Source of the DNA: Unio delphinus | Taxonomy: Eukaryota > Mollusca > Bivalvia > Unionida > Unionidae | NCBI GenBank assembly: GCA_029339505.1 | Contig: JAQISU010000097.1 | Coordinates: forward strand, 2,262,501-2,326,500 | Direction of reading: 5' to 3' | DNA length: 64,000 nt | Shown here: positions 47,250 through 57,047 of the stretch, piece by piece | How positions within the stretch are numbered: position 1 is the first letter of the stretch | Layout: each line of letters opens with the position of its first letter | The notes under the pieces: generated by a model | Databases searched by the model: none | The model's input: only the letters and a program-made list of their open reading frames with translations | What the model was told of the DNA's origin: nothing | Position numbers and translations under genes: made by a program

Positions 47250-48251
47250 CAAGGACAACTCTTCGGAGTTGATTTATTCTCCTCACTCTGGATACTGCCA
47301 GATAGACTAAATTCGACCATTCGATGTGAGTATCCACCATCCAAACAATTGTATCTGATATAGTCAATCCCTGTGAAGAATGTATCGTCGCTGCGTAACC
47401 TAGCGTCCACGGGGAATTATTAGCACGCAATGCATCTTCAACGACACTGATATCAACCAACACAATATCATTTAGCACTAAATTCTGCTTTTCTGTCAGG
47501 CCTGGAATATCAACTTCAATATTCTGTTTTCGTGTATCCGAAGGCCTATAACACAATGGTACTGGAAGTGATGCAAATTTTTCTTTATGCAATTCAAATA
47601 ATTTCATCTGAAGTGTGTCTCTGACTATTTTTTTACTTGCTACTATCAAATCATTCGGTTTCCACGCTTCCCAAAAATCATTCATTGGAGTTTCTGAAAT
47701 TATTTCACGCACTATTTCACATTGGATTCTATCCGGTTGTAATCTGATTAATTTTTTGAATTCTCGTAATTGTTCATCAAGTGATCTGTGATTTGTGGTA
47801 TTTTCTTCGTAATAGTCTACAAAACCCTTTAGCCATTCATGTGAGGATGCACCGACAAATCGTGGTGGTTGGCCGTGATCACCGCACATGACGACTTTTG
47901 TATTTTTCAATAACAACCACTCGAGAAATGTTTGTAATACTTTCAACGATACCGTGCATATTTCATCCCAAATTATGATTTCAGGAATGAATGTATCGCC
48001 CATTCGATCAGGAGTCCATTCATCGCCCTTCCATCGAAAGAAACTGTGATAAGTACAGGCATTTACCCCTCGCTGTATCATCTCTCTTGCAAGTTTGTGA
48101 GTTGGTGGTAGCACAATCATGTTTGACTTGAAAACGCGAAATAATTCAATTGCACGAGTCGTCTTTCCTGATCCACCACAGCCGTTTAAATAAACTGTTT
48201 TATATCTACAGATTGGATCAGATATCGATGGTGCATTAGAAAATTCTGATT

Positions 48252-48268
48252 GAATCTCAAAGAGATTC
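48252..48268. repeat. 17-bp hairpin between polymerase and helicase domains
   Basis: GAATCTC-AAA-GAGATTC. It reads NLFEI on the coding strand, in a stretch longer than the element A sequence at about 16,262-16,275. Confidence 0.9.
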
Positions 48269-49882
48269 CGATTGCTTTTTAAATAATTATTTTCAACGGC
48301 AACATCTGCTGATTGATTAGAATCATGAAGCATTTCCCGCTTAATTCTCCATGATCCCCAACTCTCGTCAGAATTTGTGAATTCAGCCACTTTGCTGTTT
48401 ATGTAAAATGAATCAGTTGCGACTCTAACTGCGGTGTCAGGAAATTTATTTATCATTGAAAATAAATTGATAGAAGCATAAGCGAGCATAGAAGCTCTCA
48501 AATGTGTGTATTGTACCCAATTTGCTTCCATCGGACAGAAATGCGTCTTTGCGATTGACATATATGGCTTTATTCGTTACATCCGCGATTACAAAATCGT
48601 TTTCAGCGTCGTCTATAATCAACCGTGAAGAATATCTTGTATTGTCGTATTTGCCACCTTGAGTAAATTTACCGATTATTCTTCGTCCAAGATCCTTTGC
48701 TTCTCTGTTTCTGATTTCAAATAACTGTTTGGACCAATTCATGATTTGTTCTTCATTGAAATCGGGAAACAGTTTTCGCTTTTCGCTAATTATTCTATCT
48801 AGATCGGGTTGTGGTAACCAGACTGATTTCTGTGCTCGATAGGATATAATCGCTTCACTGACAAATAACGATTGTAACATCCCACAATCAATCATATATC
48901 TCAATAGCACTATTGGCATCCAGTGTTTTTCAGACATGTGTCTACCAATCCAAAGATAACTGCACGGATGAAGTCCTGTAGCCAATTCAAATGATACTAA
49001 ACGAGCGAATCCGGTTAAATCAAAATGTGGCAGCGGACCATTAATCGCAACACGAGCCATTTCATGTGTGGAGTGTCCAAATCGTTTGAAGTATTTGCTA
49101 CATTCTCCATACCCGAGAAAACTTCCGGGGTAACACGCAATCATATCAACGGAAATAACGGTTTCAGTGTCATATTTTGTATTCCATAATCCACCATGGC
49201 TGTATTCGAGATAGCTCAATCTGACATCCGAAGGAAACTCACTTCGCGTTGGTTTCCACGCCTTCTTCTCTCTAGCGAAATGAGCTGCAACCGAGGAAAG
49301 TGTAAAACAGTTTGTTAGTAATTGTTCGTCGTTGAAATCTTCGATTTCCTCCCCAGAAAACTCACTAGCTAGTTTTTTCATTTGATTGTGCAGCGATTCA
49401 GTACGGTACAAATCTCCGTTTGGTCTTACAAACTGATCGAATCTACATTCATCGTCTTCAGCACTGTGAAATAGCCACATCGACACAGGATCCTTTTTAC
49501 TCAACTGGTAAATAGCATCAAATAATTTATGCTCGGAAAAACACTCTCCAAGTCCAAACAGGGTTTGGGGTATATATTTTACAGTTTGTGTTCGCGGAAA
49601 AATTGTTACTGCAGATGTCCACGCGTGTTCGTTATGATCAATAATTTGTATTGGCGCTCCTTGTGATTGATATTTCGGTTCGTGTAATACTTCTCCGGTT
49701 ATTGTCGTTACTGATATTGGAAATCTTAATGATGTTCTAATTTAGCTATATCCTGAATTGTTGCCCCATGCTGTTTCACCGTTAGCTCCCATACATTGAT
49801 TTTTTTTCGTCTTAGATCAGTCAATTTATTTCCCCGGGATGCATTTGTGAAGTGTCCTATTACCCGTGCTGCTACACAATTG

Positions 49883-49897
49883 AGTGGCAAAGCCACT
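49883..49897. repeat. 15-bp hairpin in the polymerase N-terminal domain
   Basis: AGTGGC-AAA-GCCACT, also in the duplicate at 54,984-54,998. Element A at 17,875-17,895 lacks it. A similar hairpin, CCAAAC-AGG-GTTTGG, is at 49,554-49,568. Confidence 0.88.
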
Positions 49898-50403
49898 GAT
49901 GACGAATATTTCATTGGGGCTAGTTTTGCAATATCAGGTTTGTCATTTAACGGATATATCCCATAAACAACTGCTGTTACAGGATAAGATCTCTCGTAGT
50001 ATGGTTTGTCAATTCCAGTCAAAATTCCTGGTTTGGAATCTTGATTCACAGTGATAGTTTTTTTATCCTCCAAGATGGGTTCGTATTTATCCCTGATGAT
50101 CCAATCTCGAGTGTCGTCACGGATAATGAATTTTACTCTGAAAAAATACCTTTTTCCCCCAAGGTCTGAGATTATCACTGCTGCTTTTTCATCAATCATG
50201 GTAGCGTCAACACGGCCATCAATTCGAAATGTTGACCAACATTGAGATGCTCCATCACGCTTGAATTCATTAAAACAATCTCTGATTTTACTTATCATGG
50301 TTCTATCAAGAATTTTATTCTTTGGTGTATCAGAAACTCTATCAAGATTGAATTTATCATTTTTCCAAGAGGTAATTTTCGATAATCTCTCAAACTCCTC
50401 CAT

Positions 50404-50446
50404 GCTATAATTAAAACAAGTATTTAAATAGAAGGATTTATATATA
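50404..50446. promoter_or_regulatory. Divergent promoter, element B copy 1
   Basis: The gap between the polymerase-helicase (-) and Cys-rich (+) starts holds CAAGTATTTAAATAGAAGG and TTTATATATAATG. It is conserved at 18,394-18,435 and, with one T-to-G change in the TATA part, at 55,507-55,549. Confidence 0.6.
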
Positions 50447-50794
50447 ATGAATCAATGCAAATGGCTCATGATTGGATCAACGACTCCGTGTAACAAATCA
50501 TGCAGAAAGGAATTCTGTGGGCATCATATGCAAAGCGTTCGACGTGGAAGCCTTGGTCCGTTACCCTGCATACGATGTGGGGTTGGGGTTAGAGGAAAAT
50601 CGCAGTTGTGTCTAAATTGTGGTGGTAAGCGATACAGAGAGTTAAAGCGTTATTATGATAAAAGAATCAAAAACTCTGACACTGACCTTGACTCTGTCAA
50701 CGACAGAGTTATAAAAACTCCACAAGACTATATCGAAAGATTCTCCAGTGATGTTATTACTAGACCAAACAATGAATTAGACAAACAGTATTAG
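50447..50794 (+). CDS. Cysteine-rich zinc-binding protein (copy 1)
   Basis: 115 residues, intact. Cluster 1: CKW near residue 4, TTPCNKSCRKEFCGHH at 13-28. Cluster 2: PCIRCGVGV near 40, then LCLNCGGKRY near 54. A basic stretch (KRYRELKRYYDKR) and an acidic/polar tail follow. The pairing of a CxxC-type ribbon with a Cys/His N-terminus recurs in Polinton-like viruses; function unknown. The tail contains the hairpin ACTCTGTC-AAC-GACAGAGT (50,691-50,709). It lies 7 bp before the HNH gene, so the two are probably one transcript. Confidence 0.8.
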   Translation: MNQCKWLMIGSTTPCNKSCRKEFCGHHMQSVRRGSLGPLPCIRCGVGVRGKSQLCLNCGGKRYRELKRYYDKRIKNSDTDLDSVNDRVIKTPQDYIERFSSDVITRPNNELDKQY

Positions 50795-50801
50795 TATAGA
50801 A

Positions 50802-51292
50802 ATGAACCAAGAATTCAGACCACATCCCTTGATCACAAACTATGAAGCATCAAGTGATGGTACTGTCAGAAACCGTAGACTAAAGAAACCAGTTGGTGCT
50901 GACAATGGTATGGGTTATTTGGTGTTCGGCGCTGGAAAGAAAATTTATCTCAATCATCGTTTTGTTTATGAGGTATATAACGGATTGATCAAGGATGGTT
51001 TTGTTATTGATCATATTGATTCTAATCCAAAGAAAAATTCTTTATCAAATCTGCAGGTTGTTACACAAAGTGAGAATTTGAAACGAGGAAGGACTGGAAA
51101 ATACTCGAAAATGCGAAACCAGTAAAATCATTTAATACAGCAACTAACGAAGAAATTATGTTTAATTCTATGAATGAAGCCGGAAAATATTTCAATATTT
51201 GTGAACCGTCAGTACGAAAAGTTGCAGAAGGAATTTATCGATCTGCGATTTTAAAAAAGACAGGACACAAAATTCAATTCATTTATGTCTAA
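50802..51292 (+). pseudogene. HNH homing-type endonuclease (copy 1, frameshifted)
   Basis: N-terminal NUMOD4-like strand (FRPHPLITNYEASSDGTVRN), then the HNH_3 core (LNHRFVYEVYNGLI near 50,950; FVIDHIDSNPKKNSLSNL near 51,000-51,060), then a C-terminal helix-turn-helix-like part (SMNEAGKYF, SVRKVAEGIYRSA). A one-base loss in an A-run near 51,110 splits the frame; the second part continues to 51,292. The last 8 bp overlap the next gene's ATG. Freestanding HNH genes of this layout are common in phages and giant viruses as selfish nucleases; here it holds a fixed place in both elements. Confidence 0.85.
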
Positions 51293-51695
51293 CGCGTCCA
51301 TATTTTTCATATTTGAAAATTGTATTTCATATATGAATTCTGAAAATGTGAATAGGATTATAACTGAAATTTCAAAATTGAAAAGTCAGGGCATTCAACT
51401 ATCTGACAGTTTAAATCCTGACCAAATTATGTCTGAATTTCAGGATATAGAATACGGCATTATGAATAATAAGTATATGCTGCCAAAGAAATACGCGTTA
51501 ATTAAAAAAATCCAAACCTCTATTCGGAACTCTCTTGCATTTTGTAGTGATGTAAGTGTGTTTGTCCCGTTATTTACTACCGCAGAAGGAATACGAAAAG
51601 GATTGGGTCGAGATTATGAAATGAAAAAGGATGTCAATTCTAAAATCAGAAACTTACGAGTGTTAATTGAAGAAAATGAACGATTTGAAAAATAA
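51285..51695 (+). CDS. Conserved Polinton-type hypothetical protein (copy 1)
   Basis: 136 residues, intact. All-helical look, with a segment SEFQDIEYGIMNNKYMLPKK and YALIKKIQTSI in the middle. Small proteins with a DxEM/IxxILNNxxLxxxxKxxLYxxxLxxY-like helix are usual upstream of the capsid module in adintovirus fossils; I know no proven function. It starts inside the end of the HNH gene (8-bp overlap). Confidence 0.6.
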   Translation: MSNASIFFIFENCISYMNSENVNRIITEISKLKSQGIQLSDSLNPDQIMSEFQDIEYGIMNNKYMLPKKYALIKKIQTSIRNSLAFCSDVSVFVPLFTTAEGIRKGLGRDYEMKKDVNSKIRNLRVLIEENERFEK

Positions 51696-51914
51696 TTCCT
51701 AATCGAGAAATCGACCACTTGACCCTACTGAAATCACCAAAAACAGTCAAAAATACAATTTACAATTTAATATGTTTTTATTGATTCAGTTGGTCGTGTA
51801 TTAATAACACCAACATGGTGAAAGTCACAACTACAATTGAAATTTTTTTTTTCTGCTACAAATATATAAATTGTTTCTTATTTCTAAATTGCTTTAGTTA
51901 ATCGCGAGATTCAA

Positions 51915-51945
51915 ATTGAAAAATTGTTTACAACTTTAAATAATG
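51915..51945 (+). promoter_or_regulatory. Repeated late-type upstream motif
   Basis: The 30-bp block ATTGAAAAATTGTTTACAAC followed by TTTAAATAATG leads directly into the start codon of the 51,943 gene. The same block occurs at 53,029-53,058, 57,020-57,050 and 58,137-58,166, before two different genes. It lies 0 bp from the ATG, so it may be both promoter and leader. Confidence 0.65.
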
Positions 51946-53020
51946 GTCAACGAAGCTTTAACAACTAGATTGGCTCGTGAGCGATTAGATGCAATTAAGA
52001 AATTTATACTCTGCGACTCTGTCAGGAATAAATTGCAACAACGACAACTCCTTCAGACCGATTTTACTGCAGGATCTGAAGAGTTATTTAAGCCGTTAAT
52101 TAGCGCAACTACGGATGTAACATCGGAAATTTCTAAACAAGGAAAACAACAAGAAGAGTCTTTTCTCCCTGTGTTAGAAAAAATAGCAAAGAGAACTAAA
52201 CAAACAAAAAAATCCTTAAAAACGCTTCCTCAGGATATATCAACTGCTTCAGAACAACAACGAGAACTTCAAGAAGATATTCCCCCACCCCCGCCTGAAT
52301 TTCATGAAGAAGGGGGGGGGGATACTACTAGTGGACGAGTTGCATTCAATGAAAAATTTCTTCCCGGTAAATTAGATGAATTGAGAAAAAAAAAATTGAT
52401 TCTATGGAAAAATTAGCAGAATTTGTCACTAGGAGTAATCCTCAGAGAAGAAAATATATCCACGGTGATTATAATCTCCCCCCTAAAAAAGATTGGTATA
52501 AGGGGTTATATCGTATACTATCAGATTCATCTCAAGCAAGAGAAGATGATAAAACATTTCAGGAGTATATGGCAGCAATAAAAAAAAGCTGAATCACCTA
52601 TAGGGGAGCAATCGGATACCGGATTTCTTAGATTACCAGAACAATCAAAATTTATTGATATAACACATTCCACTCAACAGATGAAAATAACGAGAGAAGC
52701 TGATCCTGAAAAAGGTGCAACCGGTATCACTGAAAAAAGCCAAAGGATTTTCAAAAACAGGCAGTGGTTTAGTTTGGAAAAATCCTACGGATTTTCACGC
52801 TAGCGTTTGAAACTCTTCGAGTTTCTGTCCTGGTAGTGTTCTCAGTGATATTACACGATTAGAAGTTCTCATTGGAGGAAAACGGGCTGGAAATAACTCA
52901 CTGGAAATAATTAATGAAGCAGCTGATATCTGTAGACGGTTATTTCAGGGTGGTATCATGGATATCAGCACATATCGAGATTTCATTGGCGAGTTAGTGG
53001 AGGATTATCACAGTGACTGA
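51943..53020 (+). pseudogene. Conserved structural-module protein, frameshifted (copy 1)
   Basis: About 350 codons in at least three frames. N-terminal helical part (LARERLDAIKKFI and on); a Pro-rich hinge (IPPPPPEF) before a poly-G run at 52,311-52,320; then GRVAFNEKFLPG; a middle block PKKDWYKGLYRILS; and a C-terminal block that reads, in the better copy at 58.0 kb, VVLIGGKRAGNNSPEIINEA then FQGGIMD. The GLY-x-(I/L)L and the (L/I)(I/G)G-x-x-AGN-x-S-x-E-I-x-NE patterns mark a family conserved across Polinton/adintovirus fossils; its role is unknown. Frame changes: poly-A at 52,386-52,395, another near 52,585, and a TGA at 52,808-52,810. Three hairpins sit together at 52,779-52,825. Confidence 0.65.
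52779..52825. repeat. Cluster of three adjacent hairpins
   Basis: AAAATCC-TAC-GGATTTT (52,779-52,795), ACGCTAGCGT (52,797-52,806) and GAAACTC-TTC-GAGTTTC (52,809-52,825) follow one another with 1-2-bp gaps. The duplicate at 57,887-57,933 keeps the outer two perfectly while the middle one has decayed (ACACTAGCGT). Confidence 0.92.
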
Positions 53021-53055
53021 AATTTATAATTGAAAAATTGCTTACAATTCAAATA

Positions 53056-53498
53056 ATGATCATACACTACAACCATGACAAACCAATCCCGTCTATGTAG
53101 TTAATTCACGGTTTCCAGTTTATAGAGCATACTATGGTGATGGTTTCGGTAATACAATTGCGAGGTTATTTGCAAGAATGGCCCCAAAAGTGATGCCGTT
53201 AGCTAACCAATTAGGAATGAAAGCTATTGATGTTATTCGTGATAAGGGTATTAGTGCTGTTGGAGATCTTGCCGGGAAAGCGTTTTCAGCCGCGAAGAAT
53301 AAATTAACATCATTAGTGAAATCACGAAGAAAGAAACCGGTACCACTGCCATCTACAGCGGAAATGCCTGCGAGTGTTAGTAAAATTATAAATAACGCAG
53401 TAGAACAGAAACTATCATCGCTGGTGACTCCGATTGACCAAAATAACATGATAGCAAACATGATAGCGGGAAGTGGCTTTAAAAAACCACGACGATGA
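53056..53498 (+). pseudogene. pX-like basic virion protein (copy 1, frameshifted)
   Basis: Same as 58,164-58,607, but the first 15 codons are out of frame with the rest (one base fewer near 53,090). The main part is open from 53,178: a hydrophobic/basic helix region (MAPKVMPLANQLGMKAIDVI and on), SLVKSRRKKPVPLP, and a basic C-terminus KKPRR. Confidence 0.7.
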
Positions 53499-53502
53499 AA
53501 TC

Positions 53503-53556
53503 CTACGATTAGCAATGAAAATCTTTCACGATGAAAATCGTTTACGATTTCACGAT
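53503..53556. repeat. ACGAT-rich iteron and hairpin before the capsid gene
   Basis: Five ACGAT-type pentamers in about 50 bp, including the hairpin GAAAATCGTTTACGATTTC (53,533-53,551). The same motif set occurs in the candidate terminal repeat at 13,840-13,879, and the hairpin is repeated at 58,642-58,660. Possible promoter, origin or protein-binding cluster. Confidence 0.55.
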
Positions 53557-53580
53557 TTAGACTCTGATAAATAGAATAAA

Positions 53581-54778
53581 ATGTTCAAACGGTCACCTGA
53601 TCCAGCGTTTGATATGGATGTCCCAGTGCGTAAAGATGATTCCGTCCTTGATTTTCAATTTTATTCTTATCACGCAACACAACCAGATCTCCGATCGCGA
53701 ATTGAACTTCAAGTTCATGATACCAGTAAATACTTTTTGCCTTGTGAAGCGTTTATCGAAATCGAAGGTGAACTCGTAACAAATGTTGCAGCTAATACAC
53801 CATATGACAATAACCCAACCATCCGAGTTGGTTTTGTCAATAATGGCATAATGGCGTTATTCGAAAGTGCAAGATATCTCATTGATGGAAAAGAAATTGA
53901 ATCAATAGACCGTGAAGTTGATATTGCCACAACAATGATAGGGTTAGCGAGATATTCTGATGATTATACAAGATCAGCGGGTCCATCTATGATGTTTTCT
54001 AAGGATATTACTGATCACCCTGAACACGTCCAGTATTCTAGAGTAAAGGCAACACAAGCTACTGCAGTTGACCCAGCACCAGCCGGATATACAAGACGAG
54101 CTGGTACTTTTGATGTCATAAATAATATTACTAACTACAACCTAGGGTTTGCAACACGCGTATTAACGTTATAAGGACAGCGTCGACAATTTTCATGCGC
54201 GATTCCACTGCATCATATATTTGGATTCTGTAGAAACGTCCGAAAAGTTATCTATGGAGCGAAGCATACAGTAGCGCTTGTGCGAAAGGGTACTGATAAT
54301 GATGCAATCTGGCGTGATGCTGGTGTTCCCGAGGGTAAAGTCATTTTAACAAAACTATCATTGTGGATGCCAGTGTTAACTCCATCAATCACAGCAGAAG
54401 AGCGATTACTGACATTTATGGATCAAGGAGGAAAGTCGTTGTTGAGTTGGTTATCAGTGACCACGGATATTAAACAGGATAATGTCGATGATATCTTTAC
54501 ATGGCACCTGGCATCCAAACAAGGTGTTTCAGCTCCACGTCATATATTTGTAGCGTTACAGAATAATGAGCGAGTTGGTAATCAACAACGCAGCCATATG
54601 ATATTTGATCAGTTAGGTGTTAGAGAAGTCTCGTTGAGAATGAACGGCCAACAGGAACCATCCGAGGATATACAACTTGATTACAATCACAACCATATTG
54701 CACGTGTATATCACAATATGCTGTCATTTATGGCACGGGATCAAAATGTTGATACTGGTTTGCAAATATCACAGTTGG
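53581..54778 (+). pseudogene. Major capsid protein, double jelly-roll (copy 1, cut by duplication)
   Basis: Starts at the same ATG as copy 2 (FKRSPDPAFDMDVPVRKDDS). The frame is open to a TAA at 54,172-54,174 and then continues in frame to the duplication junction at 54,778, where capsid sequence runs directly into reverse-strand polymerase sequence. About the last 70 codons are therefore missing. See 58,690 for the full description. Confidence 0.85.
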
Positions 54779-55506
54779 TTCGTGTAATACTTCTCCGGTT
54801 ATTGTCGTTACTGATATTGGAAATCTTAATGATGTTTCTAATTTAGCTATATCCTGAATTGTTGCCCCATGCTGTTTCACCGTTAATTCCCATTCATTGG
54901 TTTTGTTGCGTCTTAGATCAGTCAATTTATTTTCCCGAGATGCATTTGTGAAGTGTTCTATTACCCGTGATGATACACAATTGAGTGGCAAAGCCACTGA
55001 TGACGAATATTTCATTGGTGCTAGTTTTGCAATATCAGGTTTGTCATTTAACATATATATCCCATAAACAACTGCTGTTACAGGATAAGATCTCTCGTAG
55101 TATGGTTTGTCAATTCCAGTCAAAATTCCTGGTTTGGAATCTTGATTCACAGTGATAGTTTTTTTATCCTCCAAGATGGGTTCGTATTTATCCCTGATGA
55201 TCCAATCTCCAGTGTCGTCACGGATAATGAATTTTACTCTGAAAAAAATACCTTTTTCCCCCAAGGTCTGAGATTATCACTGCTGCTTTTTCATCATTCA
55301 TGGTGGCGTCAACACGGCCATCAATTCGAAATGTTGACCAGCATTGAGATGCTCCATCACGCTTGAATTCATTAAAACAATCTCTGATTTTACTTGTCAT
55401 GGTTCTATCAAGAATTGTATTCTTTTGTGTATCAGAAACTCTATCAAGATTGAATTTATCATTTTTTCTAAGGTGTAATTTTCGATAATCTCTCGAACTC
55501 CTCCAT
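54779..55506 (-). pseudogene. Polymerase-fusion N-terminal fragment (duplicate)
   Basis: Repeat of 49,679-50,403. It contains only the N-terminal domain of the replication gene, cut at the duplication junction. Near 54,833 it keeps one T that the first copy has lost, but it has its own lesions near 55,250 and 55,470. It has no polymerase motifs and would not make a working enzyme. Confidence 0.85.
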
Positions 55507-55549
55507 GCTATAATTAAAACAAGTATTTAAATAGAAGGATTTATGTATA

Positions 55550-55897
55550 ATGAATCAATGCAAACGGCTTATGATTGGATCAACGACTCCGTGTAACAAA
55601 TCATGCAGAAAGGAATTCTGTGGGTATCATATGCAAAGCGTTCGACATGGAAGCCTTGGTCCGATACCCTGCATACGATGTGGGGTTGGGGTTAGAGGAA
55701 AATCGCAGTTGTGTATAAATTGTGGTGGTAAGCTATACAGAGAGTTAAAGCGTTATTATGATAAAAGAATCAAAAACTCTGACACTGACCTGGACTCTGT
55801 CAACGACAGAGTTATAAAAACTCCACAAGACTATATCGAAAGATTCTCCAGTGATGTTATTATTAGACCAAACAATGAATTAGACAAACAGTATTAG
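55550..55897 (+). CDS. Cysteine-rich zinc-binding protein (copy 2)
   Basis: 115 residues, intact and nearly identical to the copy at 50,447, with all cysteines kept (TTPCNKSCRKEFCGYH; PCIRCGVGV; LCINCGG). Differences are a handful of substitutions. Its divergent upstream gap has TTTATGTATAATG in place of TTTATATATAATG. Confidence 0.8.
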   Translation: MNQCKRLMIGSTTPCNKSCRKEFCGYHMQSVRHGSLGPIPCIRCGVGVRGKSQLCINCGGKLYRELKRYYDKRIKNSDTDLDSVNDRVIKTPQDYIERFSSDVIIRPNNELDKQY

Positions 55898-55904
55898 TAT
55901 AGAA

Positions 55905-56357
55905 ATGAACCAAGAATTCAGACCACATCCCTTGATCACAAACTATGAAGCATCAAGTGATGGTACTGTCAGAAACCGTAGACTAAAGAAACCAGTTGGT
56001 GCTGACATTGGTATGGGTTATTTGGTGTTTGGCGCTGCAAAGAAAATTTGTCTCAATCATCGTTTTGTTTATGAGGTATATAACGGATTGATCAAGGATG
56101 GTTTTGTTATTGATCATATTGATTCTAATCCAAAGAAAAATTCTTTATCAAATCTGCAGGTTGTTACACAAAGTGAGAATTCGAAACGAGGAAGGACTGG
56201 AAAATACTTGAAAAATGCGAAACCAGTAAAATCATTTAATACAGCAACTAACGAAGAAATTATGTTTAATTCTATGAATGAAGCCGGAAAATATTTCAGT
56301 ATTTGTGAACCGTCAGTACGAAAAGTTGCAAAAGGAATTTATCGATCTGCGATTTAA
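55905..56357 (+). CDS. HNH homing-type endonuclease (copy 2)
   Basis: 150 residues, open across the HNH core (LNHRFVYEVYNGLI; VIDHIDSNPKKNSLSNL) and the C-terminal DNA-binding part (EEIMFNSMNEAGKYF, SVRKVAKGIYRSA). It ends about 12 codons earlier than copy 1 because of a shift near the A-run at 56,355. The catalytic His pair and Asn of the H-N-H motif are present, so this is the better-preserved copy. It lies 7 bp after the Cys-rich gene. Likely role: DNA nicking or cleavage; target unknown. Confidence 0.85.
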   Translation: MNQEFRPHPLITNYEASSDGTVRNRRLKKPVGADIGMGYLVFGAAKKICLNHRFVYEVYNGLIKDGFVIDHIDSNPKKNSLSNLQVVTQSENSKRGRTGKYLKNAKPVKSFNTATNEEIMFNSMNEAGKYFSICEPSVRKVAKGIYRSAI

Positions 56358-56389
56358 AAAAAAGACAGGACACAAAATTCAATTCATTT

Positions 56390-56800
56390 ATGTCTAACGC
56401 GTCCAAATTTTTCATATTAGAAAATTGTATTTCATATATGAATTCTGAAAATGTGAATAGGATTATAACTGAAATTTCAAAATTGAAAAGTCAGGGTATT
56501 TAACTATCTGACAGTTTAAATCCTGACCAAATTATGTCTGAATTTCAGGATATAGAATACGGCATTATGAATAATAAGTATATGCTGTCAATGAAATACG
56601 CGTTAATTAAAAAAATCCAAACCTCTATTCGGGACTCTCTTGCATTTTGTAGTGATGTAAGTGTGTTTGTCCCGTTATTTACTACCGCAGAAGGAATACG
56701 AAAAGAATTGGGTCGAGATTATGAAATGAAAAAGGATGTCAATTCTAAAATCAGAAACTTACGAGTGTTAATTCAAGAAAATGAACGATTTGAAAAATAA
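56390..56800 (+). pseudogene. Conserved hypothetical protein (copy 2, nonsense)
   Basis: Same as 51,285-51,695 but with a TAA at 56,501-56,503, where the first copy has CAA. The rest of the frame is open to 56,800. Confidence 0.7.
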
Positions 56801-57047
56801 TTCCTAATCGAGAAATCGACCACTTGACCCTACTAAAATCACCAAAAACAGTCAAAAATACAATTTACAATTTCAACATGTTTTTATTGATTCAGTTTTT
56901 CGTGTATTAATAACACCAACATGGTGAAAGTCACAACTACAATTGAATTTTTTTTTCTGCTACAAATATATCAATTTGTTTGTTATTTCTAAATTGCTTT
57001 AGTTAATCGCGAGATTCAAATTGAAAAATTGTTTACAACTTCAAATA

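Larger units (their letters stand above)
46906..50403 (-). pseudogene. DNA polymerase B-like / SF1 helicase / HNH nuclease fusion (element B)
   Basis: One gene of about 1,160 codons, interrupted by two frame changes: near 49,735, one base fewer than the duplicate at 54,833, and near 48,510, a small deletion relative to element A. N-terminal 220 residues: unrecognised. Polymerase part: VDMIACYPGSF near 49,140 (motif A type), KDLGRRIIGKFTQGG near 48,680 (motif B type, unusual: no Asn-Ser) and VRVATDSFYI near 48,420 (motif C with ATDS for DTDS). In the same open frame: helicase P-loop GCGGSGKTT near 48,175, IIIWDEI near 47,970, GDHGQPPRF near 47,880, GYAATIHSSQG near 47,390 and LAVSRVRR near 47,290 (SF1, RecD/Pif1-like). 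Then a C-terminal HNH: CASC, FTVDRKNS, then CLECNRRRG. No 3'-5' exonuclease motifs are evident. It would copy, unwind and perhaps nick viral DNA. Confidence 0.88.

Noticed and set aside
47254..47271. Hairpin CAACTC-TTCG-GAGTTG in the helicase region, as a member of the palindrome family
   Set aside because: The same bases are largely conserved in element A and encode a conserved helicase segment, so coding constraint may explain it.
53132..53515. 127-codon reverse ORF opposite the pX-like gene, repeated at 58,241-58,624
   Set aside because: Open in both copies only because the copies are recent duplicates; it is the antisense shadow of a recognisable virion protein.
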